NCBI RefSeq assembly: GCF_003002815.1
Contig: NZ_PVTF01000012.1
Span: 248,001-312,000 of the forward strand
Source of the DNA: Umezawaea tangerina
Lineage (GTDB): Bacteria; Actinomycetota; Actinomycetes; Mycobacteriales; Pseudonocardiaceae
Length of the DNA stretch: 64,000 nt
Direction of reading: 5' to 3'
Part shown: positions 54,156 to 63,284 of the stretch, one piece after another
Numbering within the stretch: position 1 is the stretch's first letter
How the letters are laid out: every line of letters starts with the position of its first letter
Notes under the pieces: model-generated
What the model was told of the DNA's origin: nothing
Seen by the model: only the letters and a program-made list of their open reading frames with translations
The model's database searches: none
Translations under genes and position numbers: made by a program

Positions 54156-54171
54156 TGGAATGTCAATTCCA
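54156..54171. promoter_or_regulatory. TetR-type palindrome between esterase and TetR genes
   Basis: TGGAAT (54156-54161) and ATTCCA (54166-54171) form a perfect inverted repeat separated by GTCA. It lies where the -35 region of a TetR promoter with -10 TACCGT (54180-54185) would be, and 73 bp before the esterase start. Confidence 0.7.
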
Positions 54172-54206
54172 GTTCGTGCTACCGTCGTCGGCCTCTCGCG
54201 AGGAGG

Positions 54207-54830
54207 ATGGCCTTGACCAAGTCGACCACCAGGAACCTGACCAGCCGCGGCCGCGCGACCCGTGACCGGATCGTCGAGACGGCGGCGCGGGTGATCATGG
54301 CCCGCGGCGTCGCCGGGACGACCATCCAGGACGTCATGGCCGAGGCCGGGGTCAGCACTTCGCAGGTGTACCACTACTTCTCCGACAAGTCCGAGCTCGT
54401 CGCGGCCGTCATCGAGTTCCACGCGGGCCTCGGCGACCCCGGCGCCCCGGCGGACCTCGACAGCGTCGAGAAGCTGGAGACGTGGTGCCGCAACGCGATC
54501 AGGACCCAGGTCGAGCGCGACTTCATCGGCGGCTGCGAGCTCGGCAGCCTCGCCAGCGAGCTCGCCGAGACCTCCGAGGGCGTCCGCATGCAGCTCGTGC
54601 AGGCCTTCGCCAGCTGGGAGGCGCCGCTCAGACGCGGTCTGCGCGCGATGCACGCGCGCGGCGAGCTGCGCGAGGGCACCGACCCCGACGACCTCGCCCT
54701 GGCACTGCTCGCGGCACTGCAGGGCGGCATCCTGCTGACCCAGACGCGCCGCGACATCGCCCCGCTGCGCGCCGTCCTCACCACCGTCATGGCCAGGGTC
54801 CGCGACTCCGTGGTGGCACCGACCCTATGA
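54207..54830 (+). CDS. TetR-family transcriptional regulator
   Basis: 207 residues from ATG 54207, or 205 from TTG 54213; AGGAGG at 54201-54206 is spaced better for the TTG. The helix-turn-helix region is TRDRIVETAARVIMARGVAGTTIQDVMAEAGVSTSQVYHYFSDKSELVAAVI (about residues 18-70). The C-terminal half is of the LmrA/YxaF type (CELGSLASELAETSEGVRMQLVQAFASWEAPLRRGL). It is divergent from the esterase gene and probably represses it and itself through the palindrome at 54156-54171. Ligand unknown. Confidence 0.92.
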   Translation: MALTKSTTRNLTSRGRATRDRIVETAARVIMARGVAGTTIQDVMAEAGVSTSQVYHYFSDKSELVAAVIEFHAGLGDPGAPADLDSVEKLETWCRNAIRTQVERDFIGGCELGSLASELAETSEGVRMQLVQAFASWEAPLRRGLRAMHARGELREGTDPDDLALALLAALQGGILLTQTRRDIAPLRAVLTTVMARVRDSVVAPTL

Positions 54831-54863
54831 ACCCCCTTGCGGTACAACGGGTCGGTGACGCGG

Positions 54864-57464
54864 TCACGACGGCAGGGCGGCGGCGTCCAGGACGAGGTCG
54901 ACGGCGGTGAGGGCGCGGGTGAGGCCCGCCGGGGAGCTGTTCGCCTTGCGGGCGACCACGACGGCGCGGTGGGCGGCGTCGAGGGCGTGGTCGAGGCCGG
55001 TGCCGGTCTCGGCGCAGAGCTTGGCGTAGTTGGAGAGGGCCTCGGCGTAGCCGATGTCGGCGGTGAGGTCCTCCGGGGTGCGGAGCAGGTGCCAGAGGAC
55101 GACGGCGGTGTGCGCCACGTCGCGGGCCTCGGGGTGGCGGCGCGCGTCGTGCAGGACGAGGGCGAGGCGGTGCAGGGCGTACAGGTGGGCGGCCGGGTCG
55201 GCGAGATCGCGCCAGATCGCGACGACCTGCTCCGCCAGCTCCACGGCCTTGCCGTGGTGGCGCACGGCGGACAGCTCGTCGGCCAGGGTGATCATGGCCT
55301 GGGTGAGCCGGGGACCGTCCACCGCGAGCTGCTGCCGGGGCAGCCGCCCGACGATGAGCAGGACGTCGTCGACGGCCCGGTGCGCCTCGTAGTCGCGGCG
55401 GTCGTACAGCAGCACACCGGCCAACGACGTGAGCGCCACGACCAGCTCCACGCGGTGGACCGAGGACCGGCGCAGCAGCACCACGGCCTCCTCGGCGGCG
55501 GCGAGCCGGTCGTCGAACCGGTCGGAGGTCGTGACGAGGTGGCACAGCGCGGCGGCGAGCGCGGCCAGGTCGTCGGGCAGGCCGGACTCGGCGGCGCGGC
55601 GGCGCACGGCGACCGCCTCCTCCGCGAGCCGCACGGCGTCGGCCCTGCGGTCGGACTCCAGCAGCAGCGCGCTGCCGGACACCAGCGCCACGGCAAGGTC
55701 CGGCTCGAAGCCGCGCGGGTTCACCGCGACCAGCCTGCGCAGCACGACGATCGACTCCTCGACCACCTCGACGGCCTCGTCGCGCATGTCGTTGGTGCGC
55801 AACACCATCCCGATCCGAGCCAGCATCCGGGCGAACTCCGGCTCGTAGCGCGGGTCCGACTCGGCCACCGCGCGCCACGCCGTCACGGCACGACCGGCCA
55901 CCTCGGACGCCTCCGAGACGCGGCCGACGTCGAACAGCCGCACGGCGAGCTGGTGACCGGCCTTCGCGAAGTCCAACCGGAACAGTCCGGGACTGCGCGC
56001 GGACAGCTCCTGGTACAGCGCGGTGGCCCGGCCGACCGCCTCGACGGCGTCCTCCCGCCTGCCCACCGCGACGCAGCGCAGGGACAGCTGCTCCAACGCG
56101 GCCGCGAGCTGCGGGGTGCTCTCCGGGTCGTCGGCCACGATGTCCTCGCACAGCGCCACGGACTCGCCCGCCGCGACCAGCGCCTCCACCGGGCGGCGCA
56201 CCGCGACGTAGCGCAGTCCCAGGTCCCCCAACGAGTCCGCGAGCGCGGGCCGGTGCTCGGCGGGGTCGTCCGCGACCAGCTCCCGGTACAGCGCGACCTC
56301 CCGGTGCGCGGCGGTCAGCGCCTCGTCGCGCAGCGCGGCCAACGCCGCCCGCGCGGCCAGCATCCCGTACAGCTCGGCGTGCTCCAGCCTGTCCGCGCCG
56401 TTGGCCACGGCGTGCTCGACCAGCCGCCTGGTCAGCACGGCGGGCAGCACGTCGCCGTTGAACCGGCGCTCCTCGAACACGTGCGGCGCGATGGCCCGCA
56501 GCAGCGGGATCGACGACATCTCGGTCAGCGCCAGCAACGTCGACGCGCTCGCAGTGCGGGCGAGTCCGGGGTCCTCGGTGAACATCGTCTCGGCGCGCCT
56601 GCGCAGGTGCGGCCACCGGCGGGCGGCCTGCACGAGCGTCGCGAGCCCCTTCGCGGACTCCTCGGCGGCGATCCGGTGGTCCAGCAGCACGACCGCGAGG
56701 AAGTCCTCCGCCAGCCGGGGCGACCCGGCGGGCACGGCGTCGCGGCTCATCAGGTGCCGCACCAGGTCGGACCGGCCGGAGCCGGGGGCGGCGCCGAGCA
56801 CCGTCGCCAGCGCGGTCAGGTGCACGTCGAACGTGGTGTCGGCGTGCACGGGCTCGGACGCGGGCCGCTCGACGCCGAGGACCTCGGCGAACCTCCCGCA
56901 CGCCAACGCGAACGACTCGGCGTGCTCCTCCGGGCGCGCTACCAGCGGCAGGTCCGACATCACGTGGCCGAGGTCGGTGCCGCGCTGCCGGGTCGAGGAC
57001 CACCACCAGCCGGTGAGCCGGGACAGCAGCAGCACCCGGCTCTCCGCGCTGGTCCGCTGCCACGGCTCGCGCAGCAGGTCCCTCAGGTCGGGCCACGGCC
57101 AGCGGTCGGCGTCGTCGACCACGACCAGCAGCCGCGCGGTGCTGACCGCGGGCCGCAGGTCGGCCGCGCCCTCGCCGTGCCGGGCGACCAGCACGGTCCA
57201 CCCCGCGGCGCGGCTCTCGACCACGAACTTGGCCGCCAGCCTGGACTTCCCGACCCCGGCGACGCCGTGCAGCAGCAGCGTCGCCATCCGCGTCTGCTCC
57301 TCGCGCCAGCGGGTGAGCGCGCCGAGCTCGCGGATGCGGCCGTGGAACGGCACCACCTCGTTGCGCGCGTCGAGCAGGCCGCCGGGTCCCGTGTCCGCTC
57401 CGACGACCGCCGAGCCGTTCGGTGGTGGGTCGAGCCGGTAGGAGGCGCCGCGGTTCCGTTCCAC
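54864..57464 (-). CDS. STAND-type P-loop ATPase with TPR repeats
   Basis: 866 residues if GTG 57464 is used; CACTAT ends 6 nt before it, so a leaderless start is possible, though the frame is open to 57521. Walker A GVAGVGKSRLAAKF is near residues 65-78 and Walker B RLLVVVDDADRW follows, as in NB-ARC/NACHT-type switches. From about residue 330 it is a long TPR array (repeated RR..EAVE..  patterns such as VEALVAAGESVALCEDIVADDP, RREDAVEAVGRATALYQEL, SEASEVAGRAVTAWRAVAESDP). No winged helix or effector domain is seen. Such proteins act as regulators or defence-like switches in actinomycetes; a specific role cannot be assigned. Confidence 0.88.
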   Translation of the reverse strand: MERNRGASYRLDPPPNGSAVVGADTGPGGLLDARNEVVPFHGRIRELGALTRWREEQTRMATLLLHGVAGVGKSRLAAKFVVESRAAGWTVLVARHGEGAADLRPAVSTARLLVVVDDADRWPWPDLRDLLREPWQRTSAESRVLLLSRLTGWWWSSTRQRGTDLGHVMSDLPLVARPEEHAESFALACGRFAEVLGVERPASEPVHADTTFDVHLTALATVLGAAPGSGRSDLVRHLMSRDAVPAGSPRLAEDFLAVVLLDHRIAAEESAKGLATLVQAARRWPHLRRRAETMFTEDPGLARTASASTLLALTEMSSIPLLRAIAPHVFEERRFNGDVLPAVLTRRLVEHAVANGADRLEHAELYGMLAARAALAALRDEALTAAHREVALYRELVADDPAEHRPALADSLGDLGLRYVAVRRPVEALVAAGESVALCEDIVADDPESTPQLAAALEQLSLRCVAVGRREDAVEAVGRATALYQELSARSPGLFRLDFAKAGHQLAVRLFDVGRVSEASEVAGRAVTAWRAVAESDPRYEPEFARMLARIGMVLRTNDMRDEAVEVVEESIVVLRRLVAVNPRGFEPDLAVALVSGSALLLESDRRADAVRLAEEAVAVRRRAAESGLPDDLAALAAALCHLVTTSDRFDDRLAAAEEAVVLLRRSSVHRVELVVALTSLAGVLLYDRRDYEAHRAVDDVLLIVGRLPRQQLAVDGPRLTQAMITLADELSAVRHHGKAVELAEQVVAIWRDLADPAAHLYALHRLALVLHDARRHPEARDVAHTAVVLWHLLRTPEDLTADIGYAEALSNYAKLCAETGTGLDHALDAAHRAVVVARKANSSPAGLTRALTAVDLVLDAAALPS

Positions 57465-57520
57465 TGCGCCATAGTGCACTCCCCGCTGAGGCCATTGGCA
57501 CCAACCACACCTTTTCGGCA

Positions 57521-57550
57521 TTGACTCATCCGGTATCGCAACACTACTTT
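57521..57550 (+). promoter_or_regulatory. sigma-70-type promoter of the ArsR-S9 operon
   Basis: TTGACT (57521-57526) and TACTTT (57545-57550) with 18-bp spacing. The -10 ends 6 nt before ATG 57557, the expected distance for transcription to start at the initiation codon. Confidence 0.75.
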
Positions 57551-57556
57551 CGAAAC

Positions 57557-58144
57557 ATGTCTTTCGAGAGGCGTCAGCTCACCGACGCGCACGACCTCCG
57601 GGCGCTGAGCCACCCGCTCCGCGTCCGGATCATGGAGCTGCTCGCCCAGGAAGGACCGCTCACCGCCACCGAGGCGGGCGCCGAGCTCGGCACGACCGCG
57701 TCGAACTGCTCGTTCCACCTGCGACTGCTGGCCAGGCACGGCTTCGTCGAGGAGGCGGAGGGCGGTGTCGGGAGGCAGCGGCCCTGGCGGCTCGTCGAGC
57801 AGGAGACCCGGATCAGGTCGAAGGACCTCGACCCCGAGGGCCTGAGCGCGTTGCGGGCCATGGACGAGCTGCGCTGGGCCCGCAGGCGGGAACAGCAGGC
57901 CGACTGGTGGCGCACCAGGGACGAGTACCCGGACGAGTGGCGCGAGGCCGCGTCCGAGACGGCCTCGGTGCTCCACCTCACCGCCGCCGAGCTGGTCGAG
58001 CTGAACGGGGCCCTGCACGACGTGATCGGCCGCTACGTCGACCGCGGCCTCGTGTCGAACCGCAGACCCGGCACCGCGCCGGTGGACATCTCCACGTCCA
58101 CCATCCCACTCCGACTTCCACTACCAGGGGGAGAACATGGCTGA
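57557..58144 (+). CDS. ArsR-type winged-helix transcriptional regulator
   Basis: 195 residues from ATG 57557. The winged helix covers residues 10-75: DLRALSHPLRVRIMELLAQEGPLTATEAGAELGTTASNCSFHLRLLARHGFVEEAEG, as in HTH_20/ArsR-like proteins. The rest is helical with no metal site visible (no CxxC), so the ligand is unlikely to be a simple metal. It overlaps the S9 peptidase gene by 8 bp and likely controls the pair. The promoter TTGACT-18-TACTTT is directly upstream. Confidence 0.92.
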   Translation: MSFERRQLTDAHDLRALSHPLRVRIMELLAQEGPLTATEAGAELGTTASNCSFHLRLLARHGFVEEAEGGVGRQRPWRLVEQETRIRSKDLDPEGLSALRAMDELRWARRREQQADWWRTRDEYPDEWREAASETASVLHLTAAELVELNGALHDVIGRYVDRGLVSNRRPGTAPVDISTSTIPLRLPLPGGEHG

Positions 58145-59945
58145 GTCGAAGGACTTCGCACCGAGGCAGAGGTTCCGCTCCAACGTCGCGCTGTCGCCGG
58201 ACGGGCGGTTCGCCGCCTACTCCGCGAACGCGGACGGGCAGCACAACCTCCACGTCGTCCCGGTCGCGGGCGGCGAGCCGCGCAAGCTCACCGAGTACAC
58301 CCACAACGCCGTGCGGCAGGTCGCGTGGTCGCCCGACGGCGGGTCCTTGCTGTACACGGCGGACTTCCAGGGCAACGAGCAGTTCCAGCTGTACCTCGTG
58401 GACGCCCAGGGCGGCGAGGCGAGGCGGCTGACCGACACCGTGGACCGCCAGCACGTCCTGGGCGGGAGCGTGTACGACAACGGCGCGATCACCCCGTTCA
58501 CCCCCGACGGCCGCGCGGTCGTCTACGCGGCCAACGACCGCGACCCCGCCGTGCAGGACCTGCTGGTCCAGGACCTGGAGACCGGCGAGGTCCGGCGGGT
58601 CGAGTCGACGCCCGGCACGATGCTGCACGCGATCTCCGTGTCGCCGGACGGGCGGTGGCTGCTCGCGACCGGCTTCCGCGGCAACAGCGACAACGACCTG
58701 TGGCTGGTCGACCTGGCCGACCCGGACGCCCCACCGCGGGTCCTCACCGAGCACGAGGGCAGGCGCCTGCACCTGCCGGGACCGTGGACGCCCGACTCGA
58801 CGGCCTTCCACCTTCGGCACGACACCGACGGCGAGTTCGTCGCGCTCGGCCTGCACTCGCCCGCGACCGGCGCGACCACCGCCCTGGTGACACCGCCGTG
58901 GGACGTGGAGCAGGTGGCCGCGGACGGCACCACCACGGCGTGGACGGTGAACGAGGACGGCGTCTCGCGGCTGTTCGCCCGACGGGACGGCGAGCTGCTG
59001 GTGCTGCCCGAGCTGCCCGCGGGCGTGATCGCGTCGCTGTCGGTGGTCGGGGACGTGCTGACGTTCCTGCTCACCACCGGCACCCGCCCCACCGAGGTGG
59101 TCGCGCTGGACCTGGCGGAGGGGACCCTGCGCTACCTCACCGACAGCGCGCCCGCGGTGGCCGTCACCTTCGTGGAGCCGCAGCTGGTCCGCTACCCGAC
59201 GCACGACGGCCGCGAGGTCCCGGCGTGGCTCTACCGACCGCGCGGCGAGGGTGTCCGCGGGGTGGTCGTGTCCGTCCACGGTGGACCGGAGGCGCAGGAG
59301 CGGCCGCTGTACAACTACGCCGGGCTCTACCAGTACCTGCTGTCGCAAGGGGTCGCGGTGCTCGCACCGAACGTGCGCGGCTCCACCGGGTACGGCAAGA
59401 CCTACCAGAGCCTGATCCTGCGCGACTTCGGCGGGGACGAGCTGCTCGACCTCGAGCACACCTTCAGGTACCTGGCCTCCTTGGACTGGGTCGACCCGAA
59501 GCGCATCGGCGTGTGGGGCGCGTCCTACGGCGGTTTCGCCACCCTGTCGTGCCTGTCGCGGCAGCCGGAGCTGTGGGCGGCGGGCGTGTCCATGGTGGGA
59601 CCGTCCAACCTGCTCACCATGGCCCGGTCCGTCCCGGAGACGTGGCGGGCCGAGATGGCGGCCTGGGTCGGCGACCCGGACACCGAGGCGGAGTTCCTGC
59701 TGGAGCGGTCGCCGATCACCTACGTCGACGCGATCACCGCGCCGCTGTTCGTGATCCAGGGCGCCAACGACCCGCGTGTCGTGAAGGCGGAGAGCGACCA
59801 GATCGTCGAGGCGTTGCGCGCGCGGGGCGTCGACGTCCGGTACGACGTGTACGACGACGAGGGGCACGGGTTCACCAACCGCGCCAACGAGGTCAAGGCC
59901 ATCGGTGACACGGCCGAGTTCCTGGTGAAGCACCTCGGTGGGTAG
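58137..59945 (+). CDS. S9-family (prolyl oligopeptidase-like) peptidase
   Basis: 602 residues from ATG 58137. The N-terminal ~330 residues form a beta-propeller of TolB/DPP-IV-like repeats (LSPDGRFAAYSANADGQ, WSPDGGSLLYTADFQG, SVSPDGRWLLATGF). The C-terminal peptidase has the nucleophile Ser463 in GVWGASYGGF, Asp545 in QGANDPRVV and His577 in EGHGFTN. No signal peptide. It cleaves short peptides, often after Pro. It is cotranscribed with the ArsR-type gene. A long hairpin follows at 59974-60024. Confidence 0.94.
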   Translation: MAESKDFAPRQRFRSNVALSPDGRFAAYSANADGQHNLHVVPVAGGEPRKLTEYTHNAVRQVAWSPDGGSLLYTADFQGNEQFQLYLVDAQGGEARRLTDTVDRQHVLGGSVYDNGAITPFTPDGRAVVYAANDRDPAVQDLLVQDLETGEVRRVESTPGTMLHAISVSPDGRWLLATGFRGNSDNDLWLVDLADPDAPPRVLTEHEGRRLHLPGPWTPDSTAFHLRHDTDGEFVALGLHSPATGATTALVTPPWDVEQVAADGTTTAWTVNEDGVSRLFARRDGELLVLPELPAGVIASLSVVGDVLTFLLTTGTRPTEVVALDLAEGTLRYLTDSAPAVAVTFVEPQLVRYPTHDGREVPAWLYRPRGEGVRGVVVSVHGGPEAQERPLYNYAGLYQYLLSQGVAVLAPNVRGSTGYGKTYQSLILRDFGGDELLDLEHTFRYLASLDWVDPKRIGVWGASYGGFATLSCLSRQPELWAAGVSMVGPSNLLTMARSVPETWRAEMAAWVGDPDTEAEFLLERSPITYVDAITAPLFVIQGANDPRVVKAESDQIVEALRARGVDVRYDVYDDEGHGFTNRANEVKAIGDTAEFLVKHLGG

Positions 59946-59973
59946 TGGCCGCGAGGCCGCGTCGGTAGGTCGG

Positions 59974-60024
59974 CCCCGGTTTTTCGATGTCGGCGACGCT
60001 GTCCCCGGCGTCGGAAAACCGGGG
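59974..60024 (+). terminator. long hairpin terminator after the S9 peptidase
   Basis: CCCCGGTTTT (59974-59983) pairs with AAAACCGGGG (60015-60024). An inner CGACGC/GCGTCG stem continues the structure. It lies 29 nt past the stop in the 167-bp gap before the polymerase gene. Confidence 0.8.
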
Positions 60025-60112
60025 TCGAACTGCCGACTCCCCGGCGGCCTCGCCGGAGTCTCCGGAGGAGCGACCAACAACACTGTCGGACCTGTGAAGC
60101 ACAATCACAGAT

Positions 60113-61786
60113 GTGCTGGTAGCGGTGGTTGCGGAGGGTGACAACGGTGGCAGGGTGCTGTCGTTGTCCGACAAGGGTGAGCCCGAGGGGCGTGCCCTCC
60201 GAAGCGACGACCTGAGCGGCACGGTGGCGGAGCTGGAGGCGGCGTCCCACCCGCGCTGGATCTGGGCGAGCACCGGTGAGGTGTACCCGGACCTGCTGGA
60301 ACGCGGGGTGCGGGTGGAGCGCTGCCTCGACCTCGGCCTGGTCGAGGGGCTGCTGCTGGGGTACCTGGGCAGGCACCGCGAACCCCGTGGTCTGGCGGCG
60401 GCGGTCGCGCGGCTCAAGGGCCTGGAGCCTCCGGAGGACCACGGTCCGCGCAAGCGCGAGGCGCAGCCGACCCTGTTCGAGCCCGAGCAGGAACGGTTGC
60501 CGGGCGGCACGGACCCGCTCGACGCCGTCGTCGCCGTGCACGCCGAGCAGCAGCGGACCCTGGCCGCCCAGCCGCACGCCGACCGGTTGCGGCTGCTGGT
60601 GGCCGCCGAGTCGGCGAGCGCGCTGGCGGCGGCCGAGATGACGCACTTCGGCCTGCCGTGGCGGGCGGACGTGCACGAGGACCTGCTGGTCGAGATGCTG
60701 GGCCCGCGTCCGCTGCCGGGTGCGCGGCCGCGCAGGCTGGCCGACCTGGTGGACCGGATCACCGAGGCGTTCCACGGCAGGGCGGTGAACCCGGACAACC
60801 CGGCGAACATCGTGCGGGCGTTCGCCAGGGAGGGCATCGACATCCCCTCGGCGCGGGCGTGGGTGGTCAAGGAGGTCGACCACCCCGCCGTCGCGCCGAT
60901 CATGGAGTACAAGGAGCTGTCCCGGCTCTACGTGGCGCACGGCTGGTCGTGGCTGGAGCAGTGGGTGAAGGACGGCCGGTTCCGACCGGACTACGTGGTG
61001 GGCGGTGTCGTGTCGGGCCGGTGGGCGACCCGCGGCGGCGCGGCCCTGCAGCTCCCCCGCACGCTGCGCACGGCCGTCCGCGCCGATCCGGGCTGGATGC
61101 TGGTCGCGGCGGACGCCGCGCAGCTGGAGCCGAGGGTGCTGGCCGCGCTGTCCGGCGACCGGAAGCTGGCCGAGGTCGCGGGTGACGACGACCTGTACAC
61201 GAACCTGGCGGGCGACGCGTTCGACGGCGACCGGGGGCGGGCGAAGATCGCGATGCTGTCGGCGATGTACGGCGGCACGAGCGGTGAGGCCGGGCCGCTG
61301 CTGGCGGTGCTGCGCCGCCGCTTCCCGGACGCCGTCGGGTACGTCGAGGCCGCCGCGCAGGCGGGCGAACAGGGTCGGATGGTCCGTTCGAGGTTGGGCC
61401 GGACGAGTCCGGCACCGTCGGATTCGTGGCGCGAGACAACCGGGAACGCCGACGGCGACGAGGACTCCGAACGGCGTTCGCGGCGGGCCTCGCGGGAGTG
61501 GGGCAGGTTCACCCGGAACTTCGTCGTGCAGGCCAGCGCGGCGGACTGGACGGCCGCCCTGCTGGGTGCGTTGCGGCGCAGGCTGAACCAGCGCGCGCCG
61601 GGCGCCCACCTGGTGTTCTTCGTGCACGACGAGGTGCTGGTGCACTGCCCGGCGGAGGTCGCCGAAACGGTCCGCGCGGAGATCACCGCGGCGGGCGCGG
61701 AGGCCTCGCGGCTGGTGTTCGGCGACACCCCGGTCCGGTTCCCGCTCAAGGCCGTCGCGATCTCCAGCTACGCCGACGCGAAGTAG
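60113..61786 (+). CDS. family-A DNA polymerase-like protein (annotated 3'-5' exonuclease/polymerase type)
   Basis: 557 residues from GTG 60113; CACAAT ends 7 nt upstream. The polymerase half has motif A VAADAAQLEPRVLAAL (near 330), motif B RGRAKIAMLSAMYGG (near 378), and motif C VFFVHDEVLVH with the catalytic Asp near 504. The N-terminal ~200 residues replace the usual 5' nuclease; they lack clear DEDDy exonuclease residues (MLVAVVAEGDNGGRVLSLSDKGE, WIWASTGEVYPDLLERGVRVERC). Actinobacteria carry such a short PolA-like protein besides PolA. Its role in repair or damage bypass is unproven. Confidence 0.9.
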   Translation: MLVAVVAEGDNGGRVLSLSDKGEPEGRALRSDDLSGTVAELEAASHPRWIWASTGEVYPDLLERGVRVERCLDLGLVEGLLLGYLGRHREPRGLAAAVARLKGLEPPEDHGPRKREAQPTLFEPEQERLPGGTDPLDAVVAVHAEQQRTLAAQPHADRLRLLVAAESASALAAAEMTHFGLPWRADVHEDLLVEMLGPRPLPGARPRRLADLVDRITEAFHGRAVNPDNPANIVRAFAREGIDIPSARAWVVKEVDHPAVAPIMEYKELSRLYVAHGWSWLEQWVKDGRFRPDYVVGGVVSGRWATRGGAALQLPRTLRTAVRADPGWMLVAADAAQLEPRVLAALSGDRKLAEVAGDDDLYTNLAGDAFDGDRGRAKIAMLSAMYGGTSGEAGPLLAVLRRRFPDAVGYVEAAAQAGEQGRMVRSRLGRTSPAPSDSWRETTGNADGDEDSERRSRRASREWGRFTRNFVVQASAADWTAALLGALRRRLNQRAPGAHLVFFVHDEVLVHCPAEVAETVRAEITAAGAEASRLVFGDTPVRFPLKAVAISSYADAK

Positions 61787-61820
61787 GCGTTGCGCCGATC
61801 GGCTGCTTGCACGTTTCAGG

Positions 61821-61834
61821 TGAGAGCGCTCTCA
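61821..61834. promoter_or_regulatory. CebR-like LacI-family operator
   Basis: TGAGAGCGCTCTCA is a perfect 14-bp palindrome, two substitutions per half-site pair away from the CebR site TGGGAGCGCTCCCA. It lies between a possible -35 TTGCAC (61807-61812) and the GH16 start. The LacI protein encoded at 22987 has a different operator, so the repressor is probably elsewhere. Confidence 0.82.
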
Positions 61835-61878
61835 TAGGCACCAGCACCACACCCGAGTGACAAGGAGGTCACCCGCGC

Positions 61879-63276
61879 ATGGAGCTCACCCCGACTCGCA
61901 GACGACGGTTCCTCGCGGCCGCCGCGGCCATGCTCGCCGCCATCCCGGTCGTCCTCGTGGCCACCGCCAACGCCTCCGTCCCCACCACCCCGGCAGGCTG
62001 GTCGCTCGCGTGGAGCGACGACTTCAACGGCACCGGCGGCACCCTGCCCTCATCGGCGAACTGGACCGTCGACCTGGGGCACGCCTACCCCGGCGGTCCG
62101 GCGAACTGGGGCACCGGTGAGGTCCAGAACTACACGAACAGCACCGACAACCTGAAGCTCGACGGCGCGGGCAACCTGCGCATCACCGCGCTGCGCGACG
62201 GGTCGAACAACTGGACGTCGGCGCGCATCGAGACCAAGCGCGGCGACTTCCGGCCGCCGTCGGGCGGCAAGGTCGCGATGGAAGCGCGCATCCAGATGCC
62301 GAACGTCACCGGCAACGCCGCACTCGGCTACTGGCCCGCGTTCTGGGCGCTGGGATCGCCCTACCGCGGCAACTACTGGAACTGGCCCGGCATCGGCGAG
62401 TTCGACATCATGGAGAACGTCAACGGGATCAACTCCGTGTGGGGCGTGCTGCACTGCGGCGTGAACCCCGGCGGCCCGTGCAACGAGACCACCGGCCTCG
62501 GCGCGAACCGCGCGTGCCCCGGTTCCAGCTGCCAGTCGGCGTTCCACACCTACCGGTTCGAGTGGGACCAGAGCTCCAGCCCGCAGGCGTTTCGCTGGTA
62601 CGTCGACGGCCAGCAGTTCCACAGCGTCACGCAGAACCAGCTGCCCGCGGACACGTGGGCGAACATGACCAACCACGCGGGCTACTTCATCCTGCTGAAC
62701 CTGGCCATCGGCGGCGCGTTCCCCAACGCCCTCGCGGGCTCGACCCCCACGGCCGCGACGGTGTCGGGCCACTCGCTGGTCGTCGACTACGTCGCCGTCT
62801 ACACCGCGGGCGGCGGCGGCACGACCCCGACGACGACCACCACGACGCCGCCGAGCGGCAGCGGGTTCGACGCCTACAGCAGCATCCAGGCGGAGAGCGC
62901 GACCTCGCGCAGCGGTGGCACGGTCGAGACCACCAGCGACACCGGTGGCGGCCAGGACGTCGGCCAGATCGCCAACGGCGGCTCGATGCGCTTCTCCGGG
63001 GTGCGGTTCGGCAGCACCACGGCGACGCAGTTCACCGCCCGCGTCGCCTCCGGTGCGGGCAGCGGTGTCAGCGGTCTGGTCGAGGCCAGGCTGGACAGCC
63101 CGTCGGGCGCGGTGGTCGGCAGCTTCGCGGTCGGCAACACCGGCGGCTGGCAGAGCTGGCGGACCGTCCCCGCGAACATGTCCGGCGTGACCGGGACGCA
63201 CGACGTGTACGTGACGTTCACCAGCGGTCAGTCCTCGCCGTACGTGAGCGTGAACTGGATCAGGTTCGGTACCTGA
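61879..63276 (+). CDS. secreted GH16 endo-beta-1,3-glucanase with C-terminal CBM6
   Basis: 465 residues from ATG 61879 with AAGGAGG upstream. A signal peptide with twin-arginine-like RRRRFLAAAAAMLAAIPVVLVATANA precedes the catalytic domain (about 35-310), which has the GH16 motif GEFDIMEN with Glu174, Asp176 and Glu179, and WPAFWALG, HTYRFEWDQ. A Thr/Pro linker (GGGGTTPTTTTTTPPSGSG) leads to a CBM6-type domain (YSSIQAESATSRSGGTVETT... VNWIRFGT). It hydrolyses fungal or plant beta-1,3(4)-glucans outside the cell. The upstream palindrome suggests repression by a sugar-responsive LacI-family protein. Confidence 0.95.
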   Translation: MELTPTRRRRFLAAAAAMLAAIPVVLVATANASVPTTPAGWSLAWSDDFNGTGGTLPSSANWTVDLGHAYPGGPANWGTGEVQNYTNSTDNLKLDGAGNLRITALRDGSNNWTSARIETKRGDFRPPSGGKVAMEARIQMPNVTGNAALGYWPAFWALGSPYRGNYWNWPGIGEFDIMENVNGINSVWGVLHCGVNPGGPCNETTGLGANRACPGSSCQSAFHTYRFEWDQSSSPQAFRWYVDGQQFHSVTQNQLPADTWANMTNHAGYFILLNLAIGGAFPNALAGSTPTAATVSGHSLVVDYVAVYTAGGGGTTPTTTTTTPPSGSGFDAYSSIQAESATSRSGGTVETTSDTGGGQDVGQIANGGSMRFSGVRFGSTTATQFTARVASGAGSGVSGLVEARLDSPSGAVVGSFAVGNTGGWQSWRTVPANMSGVTGTHDVYVTFTSGQSSPYVSVNWIRFGT

Positions 63277-63284
63277 CAAGGCTT

